Source: Bostrychus sinensis
Taxonomy: Eukaryota > Chordata > Actinopteri > Gobiiformes > Eleotridae
Assembly (NCBI GenBank): GCA_020698575.1
Contig: CM036248.1
Location: 14,847,729-14,911,728, forward strand
Length of the DNA: 64,000 nucleotides
Reading direction: 5' to 3'
Part shown: positions 40,333 to 43,450 of the stretch, piece after piece
Position numbering within the stretch: the first letter of the stretch is position 1
Layout of the letters: each line of letters begins with the position of its first letter
The notes under the pieces: model-generated
The model's database searches: none
What the model saw: only the letters and a program-made list of their open reading frames with translations
Told to the model about the DNA's origin: nothing
Made by a program: the position numbers and the translations under genes

Positions 40333-42650
40333 TCTGAGTGGTCCTAGATCCAGGCCTGATGAAGACCACTTTGGTGAATTTATGGTGATTGGTGATAGAC
40401 CCAGACAAAAGCTGTATGATCCCTGACTTCACCGCACTCAGAAGACAAGGCGACAAAGGACAACTATACACGTTGGTGATATACGAGATGTGATTCCAAG
40501 CTGTAACTCAAAGCAATGACAAAAGTGTTTGAAAAGGACAGATGGACCAGCAACTAGACGAAATTTTTACAACCTCCGACATCTTACAATCCTCAAACAA
40601 CACAAAGTAGACATTTAAAAGAGAGAGACTCTGCATGGGAGAAGCCTCAAATAGAAGAGAGAAGAAGAGAAGATCCCCCTCCTGTTTTTTTTTTTCTTTT
40701 TTTTTTGCACACATCAAACAAAGATATCCATCATAACACGCTCCGACCCCCCGCTCCACTTGTGAAGCACTGACTGTGTGTTTAGCTGTGACAGGAAATC
40801 ATCTGTAAGTGCAGGAGCAGAGGAGAAATGATGATGCTCGGCTGTTTTTTATAATTAAGGAGCTGGTAGTGGGGAAGTGGAGCAGCAGGATGGAGACACA
40901 GCGTTTCTTCTCAAGCGCTGAATTTGTCTTTGCAACATGCAGTGGTAAAGTGACGGCAAATGAGAGATTGGCTCTGACCCACCCTTTTGCCACATAGACC
41001 CTCAACATGGTGGTCTATTCAGTTGTATTCACTGTGATTGGTGATGCTACTTCCAATCAATGCAACATAATTACATTGATTACAATATGGATGAGATGAT
41101 TAATGTCTCCTAACTAGGGATGTATCCAAATCTCACAGTATGGTATTATCGTAATAACAAAACTTACTCTCGAAAAATCCCCTGATGAGCTTTAAGTACA
41201 TTAGTCATTGTGTTATCTCAAGTGTTTAATAGCAATCATTTTGTTGGCTGCACTGAAACTGGAGCAAAGGATCATGGTCTATGTAGTTCCCTCTCCTTTT
41301 TTTAACCATTCAAAATAATTCCTAGTAGCCCCGGGAGCTTACCATTCAATATCGCAAAAGTCCACAACGATACTGAGAGACTTTTGATATCACGATACTG
41401 CCAATGTTGTTACATCCTTACTTCTAACTTTTAAACAATACCAGCGTGTCATTATATTCTTTATAATTATCTGAATGACTGGAAATCATGACATGTATGG
41501 GAACAATAGGTTTAGTTGGCCTTACAGAATAACCAGTGTTTAAGATACAGAATTTTAATATAATTTTAGCTTATTACTTAAAATTGGGTAAATTTTCCAA
41601 TATAACAGTGCAGGGCAATGTCATATCACCTAAAGGCTGCATCTCAATTATTTTTAATAAATTACCTGTATCCCATTCATTCATTCATTCTGGATCAAAA
41701 TAGTTCATATTTAATTTAAAATGTCTTTTTGTGAAATGCAATCAAGATTAAGGCAAAACTACAATAAATTGTTAACCATGGATGAATAATTTAGAAGAAC
41801 GAGACCTAGAAATATTGTATGCACTGCTGCTGTATTCATCTGAACACCTCACTGCATTATACATTAGCCTATGTTACGCTATGCTTTGTCTGGCTATTGC
41901 CAGCACCGTTATATGACTTGATTGACTTATTGATATCGGGGCACTGGTGTACTGTCTGTCCTGCACTGAGCCGGTAATGAGATGTAATCAATGGTGTGAA
42001 CAGCTCCGCGAGGACAGGTGCGTTTGATTGGGTGGCCCATATATTGATATAGAAGTATTGACAAAGACACACGTTTAATGGGATGCTCATCAGGAGGCTC
42101 GTTTGTGGTAAATAAGGAGCAAAGCGCTGGCAGGAGCGGGAATTGTCGCTCTACAGCTGCGTATAGCATTGTCAAAATCCCAATGCAGAACCACAGTGTG
42201 AGGAGAGACAGAGAAAAGAGGTCCATTTTTCAGTGAGCTGCCAAAAATTAGGCCACCTTTACTGTCCTTGCCTCTTCGCTTTTCAACAAGTGAATAATAT
42301 CTGACAATTATCCATTCATCAATTGTCAGCCGTTCAAAGACAGCACTACATTATCGCCATGCGTGAAGCTTAACGAGGGTTCCTATTTGTCAGGAGCTTA
42401 GGTAAGATGCATGGGAAGCCACCTCACCACCTCCTGAGACACGCATTAAACGCTAATGGATAGAATATTACCTGGAGGTGATTAAAGACAAGTTTGCGCG
42501 TTAACGTACCAAAACAGCATCAGTATTTCTAATCCCCTGGCTAGATTTCTTAAGGTGAGCCTATAAACGTATTTAAATACCTTCGGTTGCATAGTTGTGG
42601 TCGCGAAGGAAGCTGCTGTTGATTTTCCGGGTGTCACTGTCTTCGTCCAT
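7517..42650 (-). CDS. ppp2r2b: Protein phosphatase 2A regulatory subunit B, beta isoform (ten coding exons)
   Basis: The spliced CDS joins 42650-42581, 25664-25567, 23860-23695, 21903-21791, 16069-15892, 15109-14945, 9581-9412, 8351-8260, 7879-7756 and 7672-7517, read on the minus strand. Lengths are 70, 98, 166, 113, 178, 165, 170, 92, 124 and 156 nt, total 1332 nt (443 residues plus stop). Every intron has GT and AG ends and the reading frame is continuous. The product is the seven-bladed WD40 propeller B/PR55 subunit. It joins the PP2A scaffold and catalytic subunits and directs the phosphatase to its substrates, chiefly in neurons for the beta isoform. Hallmarks include TRKIN and FLRDH in exon 1, [74 protein letters not shown] and the end YIFQDKVN. 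The RRGEYNVY block, the TRKIN N-terminus, the DKVN end and gpr151 synteny favour beta over the alpha, gamma and delta paralogues. Which teleost duplicate it is cannot be told. Confidence 0.96.
7756..7879 (-). CDS. ppp2r2b: ppp2r2b coding exon 9
   Basis: Codes [17 protein letters not shown] through LKPRK. The first base completes the AGT serine codon begun in exon 8. Donor sequence is AAG|gtactc and acceptor is ccacag. Intron 9, downstream, is only 83 bases. Confidence 0.95.
8260..8351 (-). CDS. ppp2r2b: ppp2r2b coding exon 8
   Basis: Codes [17 protein letters not shown] and onward to WNGSD, 92 nt, ending two bases into a codon. Acceptor tttcag, donor AG|gtggga. It has RGK where I recall RSK in mammalian B subunits, a small difference consistent with a diverged fish copy. 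Confidence 0.95.
8352..8547 (-). other. ppp2r2b intron 7, 3' part
   Basis: AT-rich intron sequence between exon 8 and the 5S-derived SINE. Near 8532 there is a 'tgtgcagtcct' fragment resembling the end of the TAGGGCTGCACAA repeat family, but no second end pairs with it. Confidence 0.4.
8548..8803 (-). repeat. 5S rRNA-derived SINE
   Basis: Read on the minus strand, about 8803-8701 follows 5S rRNA closely: 'gatgcccgatcccgtcagac', 'ctcggaagctaagcagg' and 'agtacctggatgggagactg', which carry the internal promoter elements of 5S genes. The 5S part lacks a clean 5' end and its 3' end is fused to a non-5S tail, finishing in an A-rich run (ATAAATAAAT type) at 8548-8585. That is the layout of a 5S-derived retroposon (SINE3 type) rather than a working 5S gene. 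It lies in ppp2r2b intron 7 in the same orientation as the gene. Confidence 0.7.
8804..9180. repeat. GC-rich segment of unknown origin next to the 5S SINE
   Basis: This block is clearly GC-richer than the surrounding intron and includes a GCGGCCGC octamer at about 9048-9055. It abuts the 5' side of the 5S-like sequence, so it could be the head of a composite element or an independent insertion. Short open frames run through it on both strands but none matches a family I know. Confidence 0.4.
9412..9581 (-). CDS. ppp2r2b: ppp2r2b coding exon 7
   Basis: 170 nt coding [30 protein letters not shown] and [15 protein letters not shown]. Acceptor ttgtag at 9582-9583. The first two bases complete a TAT codon begun in exon 6. 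Donor CAG|gtaact. It contains strongly conserved WD40 blade sequence. Confidence 0.95.
9582..10794 (-). other. ppp2r2b intron 6, 3' part
   Basis: Intron sequence with a CTTCCTTCC-type pyrimidine repeat near 9978-10025 and a decayed repeat end 'tgtccagccctacc' at about 10368-10381. No coding exon or RNA gene is visible. Confidence 0.5.
10795..11690. repeat. Higher-order repeat with (TAG)n triplets
   Basis: Interrupted GTA/TAG triplets recur throughout. They sit inside a longer unit: 'gtgctcaccctaga' followed by 'aaagtgatttttgac' then 'cctaatgc' occurs at least twice (about 11000 and 11190). A 'gtgtgggag...ggggatttggggag' block occurs at 10847 and 11625, with a degenerate version near 11400. 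The region therefore grew by duplication of composite units of several hundred bases, not by simple triplet slippage alone. Confidence 0.65.
11939..12259. mobile_element. hAT-like MITE with TTTAG minisatellite cargo
   Basis: Terminal inverted repeats read CAGTGGTTTTCAAAC on the left and GTTTGAGAACCACTG on the right, the pattern of hAT (Charlie-type) elements. The flanking octamers tcacagga and ccactgaa agree at five of eight positions, a decayed target duplication. The interior from about 12040 carries minus-orientation copies of the TTTAGTCCTGG minisatellite (seen as AACCAGGACTAAAC). No transposase is present. Confidence 0.7.
12260..13860 (-). other. ppp2r2b intron 6, middle part
   Basis: AT-rich intron DNA. 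No repeat family, exon or RNA gene was recognised. Short open frames show no family resemblance. Confidence 0.5.
13860..14110 (+). mobile_element. RTE-like LINE fragment, 3' end of reverse-transcriptase frame
   Basis: The frame from 13773 to 14069 includes [11 protein letters not shown], a [12 protein letters not shown] block, [10 protein letters not shown] and [14 protein letters not shown], ending just before 'gtgacccctgaagggaacag'. This resembles the C-terminal end of RTE-type LINE reverse transcriptases, a basic RPRRR patch followed by a short acidic end, then the standard 3' tail. The reverse-transcriptase core is missing, so it is a 5'-truncated dead copy. The same family occurs in the other orientation at 27765-28020. 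Confidence 0.6.
14300..14805 (+). repeat. Retroelement-like 3' end, family not identified
   Basis: Repeated 'ttgcac' blocks (for example 'atttgcacac', 'attttgcact', 'attgcacttctggttac') lead to 'cttgtacaggtgtaaagac' and an AATAAAGTTGAAT ending. I recognise this as a recurrent kind of 3' end in fish genomes but cannot name the family. The boundaries are approximate. Confidence 0.4.
14945..15109 (-). CDS. ppp2r2b: ppp2r2b coding exon 6
   Basis: 165 nt coding [20 protein letters not shown], then [14 protein letters not shown] and CDKHCK. It begins two bases into the asparagine codon split from exon 5 and ends one base into a tyrosine codon (AAT|gtgagt donor). Acceptor ttctcag. Confidence 0.95.
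15110..15891 (-). other. ppp2r2b intron 5
   Basis: A 782-base AT-rich intron with no recognisable repeat or exon. A short ATATATATAG run lies near 15668. Confidence 0.6.
15892..16069 (-). CDS. ppp2r2b: ppp2r2b coding exon 5
   Basis: 178 nt coding [34 protein letters not shown] and [17 protein letters not shown]. Acceptor ttatag, donor TTCA|gtatcc. The NSD-to-STDDLR stretch differs from the mammalian form at several positions, which fits a diverged teleost duplicate. Confidence 0.95.
16251..16448. repeat. Intronic duplicated segment D1, copy A
   Basis: About 198 bases running from 'gtcttcgcatggccccaggg' to 'gtccagaagaagtta' and 'gtgtaatgg'. It matches the segment at 16599-16800 with substitutions and small gaps. 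It is a local direct duplication in ppp2r2b intron 4. It does not resemble a repeat family I know. Confidence 0.75.
16599..16800. repeat. Intronic duplicated segment D1, copy B
   Basis: Partner of 16251-16448 in the same orientation, offset by about 348 bases. Shared landmarks are 'agggatgcatgtgacattta', 'acagtgagtgaggg', 'cgctttgatgggactg', 'ccagtgactgatc' and 'gtccagaagaagtta'. A TC-rich run has expanded in this copy near 16738-16751. Confidence 0.75.
16801..17362 (-). other. ppp2r2b intron 4, part without recognised features
   Basis: Moderately GC-rich intron stretch with overlapping open frames on both strands (16696-17299). None shows family resemblance or exon-like conservation that I can recognise. 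Confidence 0.45.
17363..18625 (-). mobile_element. 5'-truncated non-LTR retrotransposon (L2/CR1/Rex-like)
   Basis: On the minus strand, reverse-transcriptase sequence appears in three frames. 18624-18247 has [18 protein letters not shown] and the catalytic YADD in [11 protein letters not shown]. 18143-17826 has [12 protein letters not shown] and LHWLPV. 17893-17507 has [16 protein letters not shown] and [14 protein letters not shown]. This order is that of L2/CR1/Rex-type LINE ORF2 C-termini. The 3' end is an AAGTTTATTTGTATAGCAC-type tail seen from the plus strand, followed by CAAGG repeats at 17365-17380. The 5' end is truncated before the RT core and frameshifts separate the frames, so it is dead. 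Confidence 0.85.
18849..19076 (+). repeat. tRNA-derived SINE
   Basis: The head GGCAGTAGCTCAGTTGGTAG carries an A-box-like motif, and GGTGGTTTAAGCCCC stands where the B box should be. Next come 'tgttgtgtccttgggctaga' and a tail with 'taaagcgctttgagtgccc' and 'aaagcgctctataaatg', the LINE-type 3' tail used by many fish SINEs. It is the best-preserved SINE in the window and lies in ppp2r2b intron 4. Confidence 0.8.
19190..19880. repeat. CpG-bearing segment dense in TACGGC/GCCGTA motifs
   Basis: Seven copies of TACGGC or its complement lie at 19403, 19468, 19478, 19567, 19571, 19626 and 19784, several as back-to-back inverted pairs. The block is richer in CpG than the flanking intron and has no coding frame with family resemblance. 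Clustered short motifs in both orientations are usual in transposon ends, where transposase binds repeatedly, but no terminal repeats were found. Confidence 0.5.
19881..21343 (-). other. ppp2r2b intron 4, 5' part
   Basis: Intron DNA without recognised exons or repeat families. T-rich runs lie near 21110-21140. Confidence 0.5.
21344..21548. repeat. Intronic duplicated segment D2, copy A
   Basis: About 205 bases with 'agtgaagtattgctct', 'ttgcagattattcttcatag', 'tgatcttta', 'catttattccatgcattg' and 'ttgttcacacag'. These match 24711-24904 in the same order and orientation. Copy A lies in intron 4 and copy B in intron 2, separated by exons 3 and 4. It does not look like a named repeat family. Confidence 0.75.
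21791..21903 (-). CDS. ppp2r2b: ppp2r2b coding exon 4
   Basis: 113 nt coding [20 protein letters not shown] and [17 protein letters not shown]. The first two bases complete the aspartate codon begun in exon 3. Acceptor ccaacag, donor CGG|gtaaac. Confidence 0.95.
21904..23694 (-). other. ppp2r2b intron 3
   Basis: 1791-base intron. It contains a copy of the repeat tail at 23025-23185. The remainder has no recognised exon, RNA gene or element. Confidence 0.55.
23025..23185 (+). repeat. LINE-associated tail, copy in intron 3
   Basis: Reads 'gtgtattctttgtgccagta', then 'ccaagtctggatatatggag', then a block ending 'ggagaagccgaaatgaaag'. The same order (cacaag, ctttgtgccagtcccaagcc, ggataaatgg, agggcatc, aaagccgaaa) recurs at 28958, 36395, 45935, 48245 and 63480, all in plus orientation. 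It ends as the RTE-like fragment at 13860 does. Confidence 0.6.
23695..23860 (-). CDS. ppp2r2b: ppp2r2b coding exon 3
   Basis: 166 nt coding [40 protein letters not shown] and YFLLSTN. Acceptor ttttacag, donor AACG|gtaagg. This is the most diagnostic B/PR55 block. The RRGEYNVY wording separates beta from gamma. Confidence 0.96.
23898..24561. mobile_element. hAT-like element with a long TTTAG minisatellite
   Basis: Ends are CAGTGGTTCTCAATC and TTTGAGAATCACTG, near-perfect inverted repeats of hAT type. The flanking octamers acttaaac and gcttagat match at five of eight positions. From about 23970 to 24490 the interior is a degenerate tandem array of roughly 11-23 base units built on TTTAGTCCTGG and TTTAGGCC variants. 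No transposase frame is present. It lies in ppp2r2b intron 2. Confidence 0.75.
24711..24904. repeat. Intronic duplicated segment D2, copy B
   Basis: Partner of 21344-21548. It shares 'agtgaagtattgctct', 'ttgcagattatt', 'catagttatt', 'ggcgaga', 'ggacccccttt', 'atgatcttt', 'catttattccatgcattg' and 'ttgttcacacag' in the same order. The divergence is mostly substitutions and short gaps, so the duplication is old or has been under partial constraint. Confidence 0.75.
24905..25566 (-). other. ppp2r2b intron 2, 5' part
   Basis: About 660 bases of intron with no recognised element or exon. Confidence 0.55.
25567..25664 (-). CDS. ppp2r2b: ppp2r2b coding exon 2
   Basis: 98 nt coding [20 protein letters not shown] and [12 protein letters not shown]. 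The first two bases complete the alanine codon from exon 1. Acceptor tttcag, donor GAG|gtagga. It starts the first blade of the propeller. This exon is shared by all B-subunit isoforms, so alternative first exons would splice here. Confidence 0.95.
25665..26920 (-). other. ppp2r2b intron 1, 3' part
   Basis: Intron DNA beside exon 2. No recognised repeat or exon. Overlapping open frames near 26271-26662 lack family resemblance. Confidence 0.5.
26921..27437. repeat. Degenerate repeat, relative of the element at 54863-55690
   Basis: It shares 'tttgcattagtatttcac', 'acactaacagatagataaat', 'agtttaagcac', 'agtgactg', 'gcagcgtctcagca' and 'ataacatggttaaaag' in the same order with 54863-55690. Unlike that copy it has no insertion at the ATAAATGA site (about 27158). 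Its ends are decayed and no target duplication was found. Confidence 0.7.
27765..28100 (-). mobile_element. RTE-like LINE fragment (minus orientation)
   Basis: The reverse complement matches the fragment at 13860-14110: 'agatgatttgctgtgg', 'agaccaaagaggagattta', 'gtagtgaaagaggacagg' and 'gaggcagatgatttgct'. The remaining bases to 28100 include a long T run and the reverse of the 'aggaagggcatc' tail. It is a dead 5'-truncated LINE copy in ppp2r2b intron 1, opposite in orientation to the other members here. Confidence 0.6.
28610..28923. mobile_element. hAT-like MITE, TAGGGATGGGTACCG family
   Basis: Ends are TAGGGATGGGTACCGAT and TTAACGGTACCCAGCCCTA, inverted repeats with a few mismatches. The 314-base interior is AT-rich and non-coding. 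The flanking octamers do not clearly match, so the target duplication is lost or the ends are misplaced by a few bases. Confidence 0.6.
28958..29085 (+). repeat. LINE-associated tail, copy in intron 1
   Basis: Contains 'ggtcacaagccagtgtctct', 'tgtgctagtcccaaacctgg', 'ataaatggattgggttg', 'aggaagggcatcaggttta' and ends 'gaagggaaaagccaata'. It is a member of the same plus-oriented family as 23025 and 63480. Confidence 0.6.
29086..32520 (-). other. ppp2r2b intron 1, stretch without recognised features
   Basis: About 3.4 kb of AT-rich intron. No conserved exon, RNA gene or recognised transposon was found on either strand. Confidence 0.5.
32525..32640. repeat. Duplicated segment flanking a TTTAG array, copy A
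   Basis: Shares 'ggatattgaatttatt', then 'cttgcata', 'gagaaaaa/gaggaaaa', 'atgggataagg' and 'gaagtcctgccccgtct' with copy B at 32891-33012, in the same orientation. A short sequence beginning with a GCACAACATG end and a TTTAGTCCTGG array lie between the copies. Confidence 0.6.
32745..32885 (+). repeat. TTTAGTCCTGG minisatellite array
   Basis: About ten degenerate units reading TAGTCCTAGTTTA, TAGACCTGGTTTAG and similar. Just upstream, at 32642, 'ggcagcacaacatgttgcaa' resembles the left end of the TAGGGCTGCACAA repeat family. Confidence 0.65.
32891..33012. repeat. Duplicated segment flanking a TTTAG array, copy B
   Basis: Partner of 32525-32640, offset by about 370 bases. The two copies bracket the minisatellite. 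Confidence 0.6.
33013..33705 (-). other. ppp2r2b intron 1, stretch without recognised features
   Basis: About 690 bases with no recognised element. A short (CAAAAAA)-type run lies near 33060. Confidence 0.5.
33714..34121. mobile_element. hAT-like MITE with TTTAG minisatellite and target duplication
   Basis: Ends are CAGTGATTCTCAAACTTTTC and ACAGTTTGAGAACCACTG. Flanking octamers are ccttatat (33706-33713) and ccttatct (34122-34129), seven of eight identical. An 8-bp target duplication is the signature of hAT transposition. The interior from 33800 to 34060 is the TTTAGTCCTGG array in minus orientation (AACCAGGACTAAAC). There is no transposase. Confidence 0.85.
34347..34543. mobile_element. Small MITE, TAGGGCTGCACAA family
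   Basis: Ends TAGGGCTGCACAATAGCA and TGCTATTTTGTGCAGCTCTA are inverted repeats with small differences. The flanks begin CTGTG on both sides (a partial octamer match). A few TTTAG-type units in minus orientation lie at 34440-34500. Confidence 0.6.
35205..35700 (+). repeat. TTTAGTCCTGG minisatellite array, longest block
   Basis: Roughly 500 bases of degenerate units alternating TTTAGTCCTGG, TTTAGACCTGG and TTTAGATTTGG. Upstream, 'agggctggacaacatg' at about 35040 resembles the left end of the TAGGGCTGCACAA family. A matching right end, 'tatcgtgcagcccta', lies at about 37052-37066, enclosing this and the next array. Confidence 0.7.
35701..36394 (-). other. ppp2r2b intron 1, between arrays
   Basis: No recognised exon or element. 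An open frame at 35756-35995 begins with a hydrophobic stretch but has no family resemblance or splice context, so I do not call it a gene. Confidence 0.45.
36395..36465 (+). repeat. LINE-associated tail, short copy
   Basis: Reads 'agccagtttttgtgcccatc', 'ccaaactcggataaatcgag' and 'agggttgtgttagaaagggg', a truncated member of the family at 23025 and 45935. Confidence 0.5.
36540..36925 (+). repeat. TTTAG minisatellite with roughly 250-base higher-order unit
   Basis: Units of TTTAGTCCTGG type are interspersed with 'cctgatgtatttt', 'gattcctca', 'tttagcacccattaaatcct' and 'gttttcacctggttcag'. These reappear about 250 bases later (36500 versus 36765), with a partial third start near 36880. The array has been amplified as a larger block. 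Confidence 0.65.
37404..37555. repeat. Duplicated triplet-repeat segment, copy A
   Basis: 'gcgcagtacaactcggctct' followed by an interrupted (CAG)n/(CAA)n tract at about 37425-37452, then 'taaaggcag' and 'gaatcagtaccagaaagg'. Copy B, with the same flanks, is at 38024-38190. Between them lies a TTTAG array. Confidence 0.7.
37635..38000 (+). repeat. TTTAGTCCTGG minisatellite array
   Basis: Degenerate units such as TAGTCCTGGTTTAGAC repeated for about 360 bases, lying between the two copies of the triplet-repeat segment. Confidence 0.7.
38024..38190. repeat. Duplicated triplet-repeat segment, copy B
   Basis: 'agtacagtacaactccactct', split here by its repeat, is followed by (CAT)13 then (CAG)10, then 'taaaggcag' and 'atcagtattcagaaagg'. 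It is homologous to 37404-37555, but here the triplet tract is longer and uninterrupted. Confidence 0.7.
38041..38109. repeat. (CAT)13(CAG)10 microsatellite
   Basis: Thirteen perfect CAT units at 38041-38079, then ten perfect CAG units at 38080-38109. In ppp2r2b sense orientation this reads (CTG)10(ATG)13 within intron 1. Perfect tracts of this length are usually polymorphic. Confidence 0.9.
39088..39345 (+). repeat. tRNA-derived SINE (GGCACGGTGGC head)
   Basis: GCGGCACGGTGGCAAAGCAC, then 'cgccttacagcaagaaggtc' and 'ccagtttgattcctgg', which follow the head of a common fish SINE with an alanine-tRNA-like promoter. The rest is degenerate. It is immediately followed by another SINE in the opposite orientation. 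Confidence 0.6.
39345..39520 (-). repeat. tRNA-derived SINE, minus orientation
   Basis: The reverse complement reads 'gacagtagctgagttggtag', 'ccactaacctgaaggttg' and 'ccggtttgagccccg', then 'tgttgtgtccttgggctaa' and a tail with 'agtgtctagagaagcactgc'. It is the same family as 18849-19076. An ATA triplet run marks its A-rich end at 39345-39358. Confidence 0.75.
39739..40058. mobile_element. hAT-like MITE with perfect 8-bp target duplication
   Basis: The right end is CACTTTGGGAACCACTG, complementary in pattern to the more decayed left end CAGCATTTCTTAAAGTC. Identical octamers ACTTAGTA flank it at 39731-39738 and 40059-40066. The interior is non-coding and includes 'gaccaccagaggggcccgg' near the right end. 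It lies in ppp2r2b intron 1. Confidence 0.85.
40301..40330. repeat. (GT)15 microsatellite
   Basis: Fifteen perfect GT units in intron 1. Confidence 0.95.
41115..41420. mobile_element. hAT-like MITE, TAGGGATGTA family
   Basis: Ends are TAGGGATGTATCC and GTTACATCCTTA. Flanking octamers are ctcctaac (41107-41114) and cttctaac (41421-41428), seven of eight identical. The interior has sequence such as 'tatcacgatactg' that reads as an inverse of the left side. No transposase. Confidence 0.8.
41421..42580 (-). other. ppp2r2b intron 1, 5' part
   Basis: About 1.16 kb next to the exon 1 donor (GAAG|gtattt). No recognised element or exon. Confidence 0.5.
42581..42650 (-). CDS. ppp2r2b: ppp2r2b coding exon 1 (Bbeta1-type N-terminus)
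   Basis: 70 nt from the ATG at 42648-42650, coding [20 protein letters not shown] and then ATE plus the first base of an alanine codon. It matches the 23-residue N-terminus of mammalian Bbeta1 in length and pattern. Donor GAAG|gtattt. The start has G at +4 but no purine at -3, so it is a moderate initiation context. Confidence 0.94.
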
Positions 42651-43450
42651 TGAGAAATCGGCTGGTTCTGAATCTTGAAACGAGAGTCAGACGTGCTCCC
42701 ATCATCCCGCTGCCCGGTACCGTCAGCAGGCGGGCTGTGAGACCAGCGGGGGGCCTGTCATGGCTCCAGATCTCCACGCGATGATCAAAAATTACCTTGT
42801 GATGGGGATGTACGTGCTGAAAGTCGTGTCAGAAAAGACGAGCAGTTACGCAGTGACACGAGCGATTCCGACAAGCTCAGACGAACAAGTCCAGTCACGT
42901 ATACGGGGTGATGAGTACATCCAAAATAATGTTGGTAGAAAAATGTCTCGGAGATGCCAGGAGCAGCGGGACAGCGCACTCTGTAAATCTCTTTCGGAGG
43001 ATTTGAGTTTAGGCAGCTAGATTTGCCCCCTCCCAGTGGCAGTGGGGCGGGCGGAATTATGCGTCAACAAGCGTGCTCCAACTTCAGTATTTCCATGTCA
43101 GCCCCGGCGTTGTCTCTTCAGTTTAATCGCTTCTTCTTGTCTTCTCTATCCAACAGGGTTTCCTCCGTCATTCCTTTCTTGTCTCATTTCATTCATTCGC
43201 GCTGCGCTCAGCTGACTCACTGCCGGATAGCGCAGAGCAGCAGTTGTAGTTACCCACTCTCTACCGCTGCTGCTGCTGCTGCTGGTGCCGGGCCCCTCCC
43301 ATACTGTCTGCAGGCTGCCAGTGTAAAAAAATAAAAAATAAACACACGCTCGATCCAAAGCGGCAGCCTGTGGAGTGAGACGCAGTTCAAGATCCGTACT
43401 CTCCAAATCCTGACCACCAACCTGCGCAGTGCGTGTAAAGCTGACAGCTG
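42651..43450 (-). promoter_or_regulatory. Probable ppp2r2b promoter and 5'UTR region
   Basis: GC-richer and richer in CpG than the flanking DNA, lying directly upstream of the Bbeta1 exon. No TATA box stands out, as expected for this kind of promoter. It contains a (CTG)6 run at 43267-43284, which is (CAG)6 in gene orientation. The transcription start cannot be placed from sequence alone. Confidence 0.5.
43267..43284 (-). repeat. (CAG)6 tract upstream of ppp2r2b
   Basis: Six perfect units on the gene's sense strand, about 620 bases upstream of the start codon. Human PPP2R2B carries the SCA12 CAG repeat in the 5' region of its Bbeta1 transcript unit, so this tract is in a comparable place. 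Confidence 0.7.
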
